Shown here: positions 10,706 to 22,230 of the stretch, in pieces
Position numbering within the stretch: position 1 is the stretch's first letter
Layout: the number at the start of each line of letters is the position of its first letter
Source of the DNA: Prinsepia uniflora
Lineage: Eukaryota > Streptophyta > Magnoliopsida > Rosales > Rosaceae
Assembly: GCA_032719365.1 (NCBI GenBank)
Contig: CM064872.1
Location: forward strand, 74,712,752-74,776,751
Reading direction: 5' to 3'
Length of the DNA stretch: 64,000 bases
Notes under the pieces: generated by a model
The model's input: only the letters and a program-made list of their open reading frames with translations
Database searches by the model: none
What the model was told of the DNA's origin: nothing
Translations under genes and position numbers: made by a program

Positions 10706-11463
10706 ACCCATTTAAATTCTACAGAGTTAACATGAGGAGGTGTGAAAACTACAAGTCTAAACACCTTCCTTTTTGTCAAGGAATCTAATTCGACCTAGAT
10801 TGGTTCTTTCCATTTTGGTCAGTCTTCTCTAAGTCGGCATTCATTCATCAACGAAGTGAGGTTCAATTTCCTCACTAGTTATTATTTTGGTAGCTACCTC
10901 AAATACATGTAAATCATCGATGATAATATTATTATGATTTCATATCTCATATATGCATGCATAATTTACTGATATCTCTTTATTCTTGGGAGTGGGTTCA
11001 GATATTAAGCGTCCCCCCTTGTCGTCTCTTCTAGGACAGACTCATAATCCAAAATTATCTCATGAGATAGATCATCTTATATTAAGATATCAAAGGGATT
11101 CGATTGTGCCAAATTTATCCTCTTTCAGGGTTGAGAATCATTTGAACCTATTGGTCTACCTTACTTCTAGGAAGGGACATATGATTGGTTAGCCGCCATG
11201 GTCAGACTTTATCCGTTTGGGACGACTCGTCCATCTGGGAAGATGCGTCCTACAAGGACGACTATCCTTGCAGGCATATTTGCAACACATATATATGATC
11301 TTGTCACTTTAGCTAGATCAGAGAAAGCGTCTGACATATAGTTAGCTACACTCTGTAGATCTAGAACTCTCCGCACTTTTTGTAGTCCGGGGATAGATGA
11401 GACATATTAGGGACGTTCCACATCAATTCACGTTGTTCTTTGAGAAAATTGACGTTCTTCTCT

Positions 11464-12710
11464 TAACACACCCCGACCCGAAAAGCCCACTTATGGCAGG
11501 AAGGTTGAGGCATACTATCTGACATCTAGACGATGACAAATGATGCGTTTTTTGGGAGGTCGGATGAAACCTAACTAGTGAATTCCGATCACCTTTCACG
11601 CAACAGTGAAAGCTAAAAGCATGGATAAAAATTTGATGATCATACACTACACATTACATATCATTACCCGACTATTTTGTCCACTTCACTCCAAGCTTAG
11701 GAGTGAGTGTCAGAGCAGCACTCGCGCCTCCACGATGAACATGCACGCCAACGAAACCTAAGGGGTTTAAAACACAAGAGTGAGTGGACCTAGATGCTTA
11801 TTTTAGTGTAAAACCATAGTTTAATAAAAACATACTTTAACCCTTTGTTTTTTTACTAAAATCTCAAAACAGTCATAACATACTTGCACGTAATATGAGA
11901 AATAATAATAACAATCATTTAATAATATTTTAAATAATACGTCCAAATGAGCCACGCAGAACCCATAAATACGTCACAATGTCAACCCATATCAAAATTA
12001 CTCATGAGTCACTCTACATACAACTAAAACTGAGTATCTTTACTCGGTACCTCGACCACGTGAAAGTTCGGTGTCATACACCGTCACCTCATGTCCCCTA
12101 GAGCTCAGGGAACAAGATGGTACATTTTTAACTAGTATTACGAGCTACGCGGGTGATCAATCACTTGAAAGCTGGTTTGTGACCGTACAGACAGGTACTA
12201 GATACTAGCAACTCCTAAGTGGGTTCTAACATCTCAATCTCATCAATACCCCGGGGAATCATATGTAATGCAACATGTGACTCAATAAAAAATGACTATG
12301 CATAACCATTAATCATAACATAACCAGTAAATCAATCATTTCAAACATTCTCACAAGTAGCATATATTAAGTCATGCACGCTCAAAGATATCATAGAAAT
12401 GACTTTGTAAAACGTGCAAGAAAATAACCAATTAAAATAAGCTTAGGGAAAGGGGTCCACTCACACTAGTCGGGGAGTCGAATCACCTGACAAATCAAGC
12501 AACTCTCAAGTTCCCAAGCCCAATTTTCTCTAGGCAATCACCCACAAAGGTCAAAATTATTAACAAGGCTATTTTCATATCTTATTACTTAAGAGTGGCC
12601 CAAAACGAAGCTAAGAATTACTTAACATGGGCCTAAACACTTTCTAAACTATCCAATACCCTAGAAACAACACCCACACGCATCCGGGATCTGAAAAACA
12701 GCACATATAT
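11464..12710 (-). repeat. Degraded LTR-like DNA, left part
   Basis: No coding sequence. The layout resembles the minus-strand Tekay-type LTRs in this window: a GTGAGTGGACC box at about 11783 and a GGGGTCCACTCACA box at about 12446. The left edge (AACACACCCCGACCC) has no clear TG end. The solo LTR inserted at 12711 splits it, and it continues after 18501. Family and boundaries are uncertain. Confidence 0.5.
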
Positions 12711-13643
12711 TGACAGGACCCATCCCAATCCCCCTGGATTATCCCGAGATGTGTCTGCTCCCGTCTGACAGCACGTGTCAGACAAGGGATAAAATTTTAA
12801 CCTATTTGGGGTTATCCAGAGTACGCAAGGATCTGTGGGGTTACGCATCAGCATGTGATGTCACGATCTCTGCTACAGCCCGCATCTGCGATCAACCTGA
12901 AGGGTATCAAAAACATAAAAGTTGTGAGTAGACAAAAATAACTAGTTTATAAAATCATTTATCGAAAAGACATTTATACAATTCACGTAAAAACATGAAT
13001 GCATCAGAAAACAATTATTTCAAATATTTTTCTCAAAAGCAAATCGTATTGCTTTTCAAATCAAAACACAGTGAAAAATGTTTCTGAACCAAAGCCATTT
13101 CTTCAGTAGGGTCTCGACCCAAAACCAAATCACACAGGATCTCAGCCCAAATCAAATCACATAGGATCTCAGCCCAAATATAATACCATGTGGGTGCCCA
13201 CTCACAGCACCGTGTGCCCATAAGCTCAATGGCTGCTCTGATCCTGAGCATGTCGCTGTGAACACATCACCGATCGACAATCTCCAGATCGTCGTGAACA
13301 TATCATCGATCGATCTCATATGCCGCACTCCTGAGTCGAGCCTCCCTCGATTGCTTGACAGCAGGCGCATCTTGACCTCTCCGTACCTCGGAAAAGAGCA
13401 TTATCTCTAGGTGTTTCCCGGGGAAACATATTCACAGCTGGACCCTCTCATAATCCGAGTCTTTAAACTCAAAATCATAATCATCATTTTGAAAAAATTG
13501 GAAACATTTTCATAACTGTTGTAACTCAAATCAAAACAGTTATTTCTCATAAATCATCTCAACAGGGTCCACGCCGGGAATATAGTTTCAACAAATCCGT
13601 TTCCACAAAACCATCATTGAAAACAGTATCTATCAACACTTCA

Positions 13644-16600
13644 TGTAATGACCCATCCCAGAAATCGGGATTAGATTAGTTATTAATAACGAATTAGTGA
13701 CATTAATCGGGGATTAGTTGGATGTGTTCGGACGGACGGTGCAAAAACGACGATTTTGCCCCTAGAATGGGCAAAAATGTTGACTTTTAGTTCAGGCGGT
13801 CAAATGAACTTTGACCGATGACCGTGACGTAGTTCGGGACATCACGAGTTCATAGACATGTAGCACGTCTGATTCCCATATCCGAAGAAAACGTTATGAT
13901 GTTCGGAAGTTCAAGGGCATGTTCGTAATTAAGGTAAAATAGGAAATTTGTTGACTTTTTACACGACAACTTCTTTTCACGTAATTCGAGGACCGTTAGG
14001 AAGGTCTTGAGTCCCTGATTCCAACAACAGGCGGCATGTAGCATTTGGAGTTCGGGAAGTAGAATTACGGGTCTAAGTTTGTGAAGGGTAAAATGGTAAT
14101 TTGGACATTAGAGGGGCAAAATGGTCTTTTGGCGATTGAAACCATCAGGTGAGGACACCTGGACAGAATGGATTGGATATGGGCAAGCTGAACCACAGAA
14201 TTGAGGACACATGTCCCTTCCCCAGAGGCTTCTAGCCAAGTCGTCTCACACGTTTTTTAGTTTTAAAATTGGGTTATCGATCAACTGAGAAAGCAGAGAC
14301 AGAGTAAGCAAAAATCGTCCTGCTGTTGTGTATATGAGTCGTGGGAGTTCATGGGATTTGTGAGTGAGAGTTTAAAGAGGTGTGGTGATTGAGGAAGTGA
14401 GAGTACGATGAGGTGGTGTTGGGCTGCCACGAGGGCCACCGTGGGCGGTGGCTTCGACTTTGAAAAACAGATAGGGAAGTTTAATCTTGGATTTAAGCTC
14501 CTCAAAACTACAGAAAATTCTTATGATCTGAGAACAAACATTGGAAAAGAAGATGGGATGAAGGTATTAGACTTGACTTCAGGGCTTGAAATAGACGGTA
14601 AGGTAAAACCCAGTAAAAGCTCCGTTTGAATTCGATTATGGTAGGTTGCCCTCTGTGGACTAACAATCACATTGGTTGACGGGAAGTGGCTTCTAGGGGT
14701 TCCAGGAACGTTTTGGGATCGAAAACAGAGATGAAAGTTGACTGGAGCCATGGAACCACAATGGAGGATAGTTGGAGGTTGCAGGTGGTTCAGACAGGTA
14801 TCATTCAGGCCCTGTTTTCATATTATAAGATCATAGATCAATAGGAAATCACCTAAGGAAACTATAGGACTAATAACGGGAAGAATTGGAGTTGAATTGG
14901 ATGAAGAATAACGACGAACCGCTGGACCAGTCTGAACCGGTCGACTGCGAGTTGAAAAAGATAAATAGTGTCGCTCGTGAAGCCCACGCGCAGACCCTTT
15001 GAGCGGTGTGCGCGGCACACATTTCTAGGAAGGTTCCAACATGACATTTAAAGTATTCGATGTAACGAACATTTTGGCGTTGGTTTCGAGTAGATCGGAC
15101 ATCGTCTCGATATGTTTCGGGTTGTTCGAAGGTTTTAGGGACCGGTTAAAAATAGTTAAAAATTCGGAAAAATTCCGGGGCTTTAGTAGAAGCTTAATGA
15201 AGTAGTTAGTGACCTTATTATGGAATTTGGACAAGTTCGGGAAAGCTGGTGATAGCGGATTAGCCGGGAAAGCAATAGTGTGCGCGTATCGAGGCGACGA
15301 CGCTATGGTCTGTGAGTGGACTTTGTTTTCTAACTCTTGATGCATGCATATATGTTTTTATATGTTTTCTATATGTGATGATATGATTTGATTTATGATC
15401 TTGATAGTTTACGATTTTGGCACGGTTTTCGAGGTATTTACAATTTTGCACGTTTTACGAGATTTGACGGATGTTGTGATTTAAACCCTGTTTAAATGAT
15501 TTGATGTCGGGATTTGAAATATGATTTAATATCAATGATTTAAAAATGGATTTCGAAAAGTGATTTCGGGCTTAAAGCCCAGTTCAAAAAGTGATTTTGA
15601 GAAACGTGATTTCGGGTTTTGGAATCGGATTTTCGGATGACGATTCGGGATTCGATTTGGAACTTGAAAATGGATTTCCGGGTTGGGTTCAGAATGGTTA
15701 TTCCGGATGCTAGCTTACGGAATGATGGTTTCGAATTCGAATTTAGAAATGGATATAGATATGAGTTCTGGGTTTGGATTCGGGATCCTGAGGAGATTGC
15801 GGATTCGGATTCGGAAATGGAAAATGGTTTTCAAATAGTTTATGGATTGGATTTGCTGGATCTGGTTATTGGATTTAAAGACCCAGATATGATTATGACG
15901 GGGGCGGGCCAGGATTGGGTTTAAAGACCCGGATTGAGTTTAAAGACTCGGGAGTTTAAAGACTCGGATATATTGATTTTCCCCCGTAGGCCTATTGAGT
16001 TTAACGACTCGGGAGTTTAAAGACTCGGATACTATTGAGGCCTGTATTGAGTTTGAAGACTCGGGAGTTTAAAGACTCAGATAGATCCAGCAGGTTCGAT
16101 GGATGGATATGTGGTTTTACATGTGTTTGGATTTCACTGAGTTTTTATGTTGTTTGGTTTTCGATAACGGTTTTCCGATGTTTTGGCCACTGCCCGGATG
16201 ATATGGCTTTGATGGTTTTGGGCTGAGGCCCGGGGTTTGAGAAAAAGGAAACTTTGTTTGGTTTTTCTTACATGATTGCTTATCCTAAATATTGAATGGT
16301 TTTATGACATGGACTTGATATGCATGCATTGGTTTTTAATTGGAGGGTATAAATTTACTTGTTTTATGAACTGTTTTTAAACGTATACTTTATTTTTGTC
16401 CACTCACAGTCTTTTGTGTTTTCGATACCCTCCAGGTTGTTGCGGTGCGGGCTGTTGGTAGAGAGAGAGACGGAGACATCACACGTGTGATCCACAGTAA
16501 AGTCTGCACACTTTGGGAAGCCAGAAGCTTTTGGACGGTCAGATCGAGAATCCCTTGTCCGACCTACGTGTCACATGGAGGTTGGACGTCGGTTTAACCT

Positions 16601-16673
16601 TCGTGTCATGCGTAAGTTAGACGGGAGCAGGACTTAGCCCTTAATCCTGGGGGATTGGGGGTGGGTCCTGTCA
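13644..16673 (+). mobile_element. Nested solo LTR, plus strand (TSD CTTCA)
   Basis: 3030 bp starting TGTAATGACCCATCCC and ending GGGTCCTGTCA. The target repeat CTTCA flanks it at 13639-13643 and 16674-16678. It lies in opposite orientation inside the minus-strand solo LTR, so it is younger than its host. It shares long blocks with the solo LTR at 36213-40630, for example around 15030-15110 versus 39080-39150. Many small ORFs occur in it, including a 101-aa run at 15619, but they are low-complexity repeat translations, not genes. Confidence 0.9.
15871..16082 (+). other. Hairpin-module array in the solo LTR
   Basis: Repeated modules of the form GAGT-TTAAAG-ACTC followed by GG, for example at 15936 and 15952, exactly 16 nt apart. 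A sister module at 15917-15930 is GGGT-TTAAAG-ACCC: both sides of the stem changed together while the loop stayed the same. Further copies lie at about 15994-16080. The same modules occur in inverted orientation at 37.67-37.88 kb and 43.76-43.79 kb. Confidence 0.75.
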
Positions 16674-18501
16674 CTTCATAAACCCAAGATTCCTCGAATC
16701 CTATCAAATCCACAACTCGGTTTCATGCCCGAAATATCTATCATAAATCTCATAACTGGGTCACAGCCCGGTATATCTCATATTTAACTATGCTTTAAGT
16801 CAAACTATAAATCAACTGGGTCATATGCTCGAAAGATATTTCTAAATTCGAAGACCATCTCATTGTTCTAATCATTTTCCAAATCCCAATAATCAAAGGG
16901 GATTTCCAACTAGGACTCATGCTTGAATCTCGATTTCACGCACCTCCGTGAATCCTTCAAAATCGTAAATCAAATCCTCGATTTCATGTCTCTCCGTGAA
17001 ACCGGAAAATCATATAATCACATACACGTAGTATACTTGGCCTAAGCCCAAATATCATATAAAACATAAATCTCGAACTGCGTGTAATATCGTAGAAAAT
17101 GCGATATAAACATATTTAAATCATATGCACTCAAGGCATCTCAAATCACGTTCATAAGACATATGAAATAGTTATGCATACATCATGTTGCGCACTCTGA
17201 AACCCGCACCGTAAACTTCTCCGGGGTTGATCCACACTCTCCGGAACTTTCGGACTTATCCAAATCATACTCAAAGGTCACTACCAACCTATACAATTCC
17301 ATATCAAAGACCCTCAAAACTCCCAGAACGGTCAATGTGTCACGAACAAGCTTCCCGAGGCTAAAAACCTCTAAATGACCTATCAAACGATCTCCGATCA
17401 ACCTGAAATCACCATCATTGGATTCAGCAAAGTTTGGTCAACCCAAAAGTCAATTATCAACGCTGACGTCAGCAAAGTTAACACTAACATCAACGGTCAG
17501 CGGGTCAGGTCAATGGGTCAACGGCTCATCAGAGACAATAACTGGCGCCACCATGCGCTGCCGTCTGGTTTGGCCATCGGCTACTGAATTTCTTCCATTT
17601 TTGTCCCATTTTTCAAACCTTCATAACTCTCTCATTTCTCAACCAAATCCTGCATTTTATATATGGAAATCATGCTACTCGGGCTCAGGAATCCAAATCT
17701 GAACCCCGAATTGAGAGAAAATACCTGGTTTTGAATATATGACCTCCCAAAGCTTCGGACAAACTTTGAATCGATGTTTCGGTCACTCCCGTTTTCCAAA
17801 ACCTTCCATTTTTGCACCTATAAGCTCGTATGAGCTCCAAGAACATGAATATATGCTTAGAATCGATTCAAAAAATCAAAAATCACAACCCAAATCCAAG
17901 GCCCACGGGTTACCTTTGTTTTTTGCGTTTTCTAGCCACCTCCGTCATCCCTGGCCGTCTCTCAGTCTCTCTCTCATCCTCTTTGTCTCTCTATGGTCTC
18001 AAGGAAAGATGAAGATGATGGTTGTGGGGGTGGGTACGGTTTTGGGTGTGAAGAAATGAAGATGAATGAAAATGAAGATGATGATGGTTGCATGTACGTG
18101 TATAGGTGTGGATCAATGTATGAGTGACACTTATCACTCATCTATTGGTCCACAAAATATATTTTGGGTCCCACTAAAGATAATCCATTTAAAAACTGTA
18201 CAGCCATGAATAGTTCCTGAAACCTTTCTTGACCCATAACTTTCCTGTATGATGTCCGATTTCGACGTGTCATCTATCTACGAACTCGTATCATCTCGAT
18301 CTACGTAAAAATCTTGGTCTACGTGCATTTGACCTCTCAAATCAAAAGTCAACTTTTTACCATTTCCAAGGGCAAAATCGTCATTTTATCCAAATCGTCT
18401 GATAATCCTCGACTAATCTCGAGTAGTCCATAATTAATTCTCGATAATCCATCATCAATCTTAATTAATCTCGTAGATTCGAGACGGGTCCTCACATATA
18501 T

Positions 18502-19278
18502 GCTACCGAGGGATAAAAATAGCTCTATGCGTCATTTTGGGGCTGGAAAACCATCCCATGCGCCTCCACAGGTTGTAAATTAGCCCTATGCAGTGCCACG
18601 CGTTGACTAGGCTCGAGAAAGTGGCCCACGTGCTGCCATGCACTAGTAGGAACCCACACGCGCCTACCACCCACCTTTACGCGCAGCCATGCGCCCCCAT
18701 ACGCGGGTCATACACCACTACACATGAAGCTACAGTAACCCCATGTGTCATACATTTGCGGGGTAGGTTAGCCAAATGCCTTTAGTTTGTGTCGGCTTCC
18801 TATCAAGCAGTTCACAGGCGTCACAGAAGATTGGCGTTCCTGAAGGCCCGAACAAGTCTGTCTGGTAGAAGAGCATGCGCCCGGAGGCTTCCGGTTAGTA
18901 AGGTCTGGTGCCTTCCGATCGGCAAAGATCGACCACCTGCTGATCGACAGCGGAAGCTAGGCCCACTGAGTCGCCGCCCGCTACTCCTTCAGTTCTTCTC
19001 GCTTGGATTGGAGGATAGTGAGGGTGCTTCCATGTTGATCTCCTGATACATGATTCCTACTCTCGATAGCAACATTACTTTTCCTAAGTACCGCCACCTC
19101 CGAGCGGAGGGTTTTCAGCATCTCGAGCATGTCCTCGGAAAGTATGTCGGCTTTTATCTATTGCGGTCTCCCTGTGGAGTGTTGTTGAGCTCACCATCAT
19201 CCTACTCGGTAGACATTTCAATCAAGAGGGGGAGGGAGTGGAGGTATGTAAGCAGGTGGGAGGAACTTAGTCACTATT
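18502..19278 (-). repeat. Degraded retroelement DNA (rest of the split LTR-like block, then Tat-like leader)
   Basis: After the TATAT target repeat the sequence continues the block interrupted at 12710, with rearranged C-rich ACGCG/CATGCG repeats to about 18750. It then runs into DNA that lies internal to the Tat-like LTR at 19297. I see no recognisable protein; the 85- and 91-aa ORFs here match nothing I know. Confidence 0.4.
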
Positions 19279-19296
19279 CTCACAGACAGCGTCAAA
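19279..19296 (-). other. Decayed PBS of a Tat-like element
   Basis: The minus strand reads TTTGACGCTGTCTGTGAG directly beside the LTR. The common Tat/Retand PBS is TTTGGCGCCGTCTGTGGG. The differences at the CG sites are G-to-A and C-to-T transitions, as expected after methylation-driven decay. Confidence 0.6.
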
Positions 19297-19927
19297 TGTT
19301 TGATTCCAAAATGGACCTAACGTGATGAGACCCGCTGGGGGATTTAGGACCCATTGAGGGGTATCTAGACCCGCTAGGGATGTTGACTGATCTTATGCTT
19401 CTACTCGACGAGTGATCTGCAAGGTAGAGAGAAAACACTAGACATCGGTGGGGTGCCAACCTAGGAGGCTCTGATGCTTAAGTTAGTAAGCGTATAAAAC
19501 ACATGATAGGTAAATCACAACACAAGGGTTGCCGAGTGGAGCTTATGTGTGCTTCTTTAGAGAGAAGTGATGAGAGAGAGTTACATTTATGAAAGGGTCG
19601 GGAGTATTTATAGTAGTCATGAATGTGGTGATTAAGAACTGTTTGAAATAGGTTTCAAGTTGTGACTGGAGATGCAGCAACGTGCCCCCACAGATTTGGG
19701 ATATGAGCCAGATAGCAACCAACTTCCTGGTGTGTCAGGGAGTTGGTGTTGACAGCTGGCCTGATCAGACCGAGGGGTGTCGATCACGTCTGCCTAATCA
19801 GACCAACTTCCTGGTATGTCTAGCATTGTATGCCGACTAACATCTTGCATTGCCTGCCGAATAGGCCCTACCGACTGGTGGTTGTGTTTACTTGTACGGA
19901 GCTTAGTTGATTGATATGGTATCAACA
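19297..19927 (-). repeat. LTR of a Tat-like Ty3/gypsy element (631 bp)
   Basis: On plus it runs from TGTTTGATTCC to GGTATCAACA, so on the minus strand it is TGTTGATACC...AATCAAACA. A minus-strand TATA box, TATAAATA (19605-19612), lies in the middle as expected for a promoter-bearing LTR, and the PBS-like sequence abuts the inner edge. The internal coding region is missing. Confidence 0.6.
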
Positions 19928-20160
19928 ATATTAAATATTGAGTTAACTGAAAAAATTATTTAAAATGAATTAAAAGATTTTCAGATTAACTATATATATT
20001 TAAAAATTGACAAAATTTCATGTGTCTTTTTTATAATAAATTATTACAATGTAACTATGTCTTCTATGCATGAATATTGAATGAGAAAATAAAATTAAAA
20101 ATTTATAATTTTTTTTTTTAATTTTCATCCTAGACTTCAGATTTCTTGAACGAGCCATTC
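19928..20160. other. AT-rich flank before the kinase fragment
   Basis: AT-rich DNA between the Tat-like LTR and the receptor-kinase piece at 20161. No feature recognised; it may be part of the original gene (intron or linker). Confidence 0.3.
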
Positions 20161-20220
20161 TTTGATTCCATATATTGCATTGGGAAAGGAGGCCACGGTA
20201 GTGTCTACAAAGCAAACTTG
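20161..20220 (+). pseudogene. LRR receptor kinase pseudogene, piece 3 (kinase P-loop)
   Basis: A 20-codon open stretch reading FDSIYCIGKGGHGSVYKANL. This is the glycine-rich ATP-binding loop (GxGxxGxV) of a plant receptor-like kinase, preceded by the usual acidic/FDS segment. It lies downstream of and in the same orientation as the LRR pieces at 6.6-8.1 kb, as expected if all derive from one gene. The rest of the kinase N-lobe is absent, and the text stops matching at 20220. Confidence 0.82.
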
Positions 20221-20302
20221 CTACATTGCACGATGTAATATACTACTAGTTTCTAGACATAACTAATTAATTACATTAACTATAATTCGAGAAGATAGAA
20301 CA

Positions 20303-20303
20303 A

Positions 20304-20339
<36 letters not shown>
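20303..20339. repeat. (TA)n microsatellite
   Basis: About 37 bp of alternating A and T with one G interruption. Confidence 0.9.
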
Positions 20340-20930
20340 TCTACTGGGAGTGTTTTACATTCTACTTTGATGTTTATAGCTCTGGAGTTGTAATGTTGGA
20401 AGTAATCATGCCAGGAGATTTTTTTCAACTGTATCATCTGCCCATCAAATTTCAATTGCGGAATAGAAAGCAAAAAAAATTGATAGTACAAGTTAATTTT
20501 ATTAATAAACATAAAGGATATATCTAACCAAGGGGTTTCATCAAAAATTGAGTAAAAAAGACTCGCAAGACTCGCTTCTTGATGATTAAATTTGTTTTTT
20601 TTTTACATAATAAGAAAACAAACTCTTTAACTTTGATTTATTTGGATTTGCATTGTTATTCGTCATTACGAAAGAAAACAGATAGATGATGATTAAAAAA
20701 TCCTATCGATATACATATAAGCAAAATTTATCAACACAAATTATTATAAAAATTCTCAAAATGTTAAAAACTAAGAACAAAGTGGCTATGAGTTTATTTA
20801 CTAGCCAATTAATCAAGGAAATCAATCAAATCAATTTCATCATTGTAACTATATGCATATAAAAAAAAAAACTTTTGCCCAATTAAATTAAACACTCAAT
20901 ATCCACAATTAGCAAACAATAAGCATTTAC
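20340..20930. other. AT-rich DNA without recognised features
   Basis: No ORF, repeat pattern or element end recognised between the microsatellite and the inverted exon-like fragment. Confidence 0.4.
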
Positions 20931-21003
20931 CAATCTTGCTTCCCATCATAGCAACTAGTATGTGATTGCAATTATCATAGTCATAATTTTTACTCAATTG
21001 CTC
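20931..21003 (-). pseudogene. Exon-like fragment of an unknown gene (inverted copy of 6441-6510)
   Basis: On the minus strand an intron-like TTTTGTAG acceptor precedes a 73-nt open segment reading EQLSKNYDYDNCNHILVAMM and then GSKI, followed by a GTAAAT donor. Together with about 115 bp of upstream intron-like DNA (to about 21118) it matches 6335-6510 in inverted orientation. That copy keeps most residues (DYDYDDC, VA, GSK) but has a stop. The protein family is not recognised. Confidence 0.5.
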
Positions 21004-21118
21004 CTACAAAAGCCTCAATTTCAATATTCAACATTTCAAATTATCATAATTCTAAAGAAATATCTAATTCCCAAATTCCAAAACCAAAATCATATATTCA
21101 ATTTCTATTAAAAACATT

Positions 21119-21410
21119 AGAGAGAGTAACAGTATACCTTATGCTTTGAAGATTTGAGAATAGAGAAGCCCAATAAAGTTTTGAAGGAAACGAAGAAAAA
21201 TGAGTAGAAAAGAAAATTATGATTTGTGAGATTCGAAGGTGAAGAAAAGAAAGAATAATTGTTGTGGTTGCTATCTCACTGCTCTCCGTCTTTCTTTAAC
21301 TTTTTTCCCGTAAGAAGTAAAATTAACTTTTTTTTTAAGCCCAAAATTTAGTGTGCTAATAATAAATTGAGTTTAACTAAAATTTAATAGACCAAAAGAG
21401 AGAGTTTATA
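21119..21410. other. Unassigned AT-rich flank
   Basis: Purine/T-rich DNA between the inverted exon-like block and the copia-like LTR. It includes a poly(T) run near 21330. No gene seen. Confidence 0.3.
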
Positions 21411-22222
21411 TGGGACAACCTAAGCCTATGATCCCTCCATGTTTTGGACCAACACATTTTGCTTTGATGAGTTATTCCTTCTATTAAGTGTAGGGGAATT
21501 TGATGGGTTATTCCCTCCATTTAGTGGGGGAGAATTTGATGGGTTTATCCCTCCATTAAGTGGAGGAGAATTAATATGATCTTTGGAGTTCCTCAAATGA
21601 AGACTTTTGATATTTCAATGCACATGTTATGGTTTGTGCATGGATGTGTTTTTGGGTAGGTTCATTCATATGCTTGAAAACAAAGAAGACTTTTGATCTC
21701 CCAACTTATTGTTGGAGATTATTATGCTCATAGGAGTCACCATAAGATTAATTGGAGCTAACTCTTATGCATAACTATGCATTGATGACTTCCTTCCATC
21801 CATTCCTATATAAAGGAGAGGGATTGAGCATTCTCAATCATCCTTCAAGCAACAAGTTATCCACCAAAGGTGAGAGTGAGAAGAGAGTTACTTCCTGTGT
21901 GAGAAATAGGAAGATAACTTCATTTGTGAGAAAGAAAAAAAAAAGAAAGTGAGATCCTCTTGAGTGAATCCAAGAGAGAGTTGTGTATCTACCATTGAGT
22001 GAAATTGTACTTGTAATTCCATTATTCATAGTGAAGAATTTTAGAGCTGCTGTTCGAGGACGTAGGCACATTGCCGAACCTCGTTAAATTTCGGTATTCT
22101 TTTTTACCTTTTTACTTCCGCTTTATTTCTGTCAATTTATTTACTCAATTTATTTTGAGGGTGAGAAAAATTTAATCCTAGTGATTATAATTATCTATTT
22201 AATTTGTGCATCTTTTCCAACA
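21411..22222 (+). repeat. Copia-like LTR (probable solo LTR)
   Basis: The right edge is TTTTCCAACA. Internally there is a TATA box (TATATAAA, 21807-21814) and, about 240 bp downstream, the phrase GGACGTAGGCACATTGCCGAA, close to a motif common near the 3' end of plant Ty1/copia LTRs of the Tork/Angela type. No PBS or coding region follows; the kinase C-terminal fragment begins immediately after. The left edge is a guess (TGGGACAACC) and no target repeat is identified. Confidence 0.6.
21466..21573 (+). repeat. 36-bp tandem repeat, three units, each with a hairpin
   Basis: Three 36-bp units start at 21466, 21502 and 21538 (each GATGRGTTWTTCC-like). The third contains the perfect inverted repeat CCTCCA-TTAAG-TGGAGG. 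They lie about 240 bp upstream of the LTR TATA box, so they could be promoter repeats of the element. Confidence 0.8.
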
Positions 22223-22230
22223 TGCTTCCC

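Larger units (their letters stand above)
8121..11463 (-). mobile_element. Decayed, truncated Ty1/copia element 1 (carries a TRIM)
   Basis: Minus-strand remnant of the same copia family as the plus-strand element at 40.6-43.2 kb. Blocks matching that copy in inverted orientation include RNase H (about 8590-8700), the reverse transcriptase region (about 8730-9857 and 10706-10800) and the integrase/RT spacer (about 10900-11463). The clearest coding block is RT text AYLYGDLDKDIY near 9640. There are many stops and frameshifts, and a (TA)n expansion (9608-9628) sits inside the RT. The 5' half (gag, most of integrase, 5' LTR) is missing to the right. No clear 3' LTR is seen at the left end, only the pol-to-LTR spacer with a 19-bp tandem repeat. 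The TRIM at 9858-10705 splits it. Confidence 0.8.
12711..18496 (-). mobile_element. Solo LTR, Tekay-like, minus strand (TSD TATAT)
   Basis: On plus it starts TGACAGGACCC and ends GGTCCTCACA, so the minus-strand LTR is TGTGAGGACCC...CCTGTCA. The 5-bp target repeat TATAT flanks it at 12706-12710 and 18497-18501. No internal region is present, so it is a solo LTR left by LTR-LTR recombination. Removing the nested plus-strand solo LTR and its duplicated 5 bp leaves about 2.75 kb, close to the 2.86 kb LTR at 3356-6218. Confidence 0.87.

Noticed and set aside
15619..15924. 101-aa ORF in the plus-strand solo LTR
   Set aside because: Low-complexity translation of FG/GF-rich LTR repeats; not kept in the related LTR at 39.6-39.8 kb.
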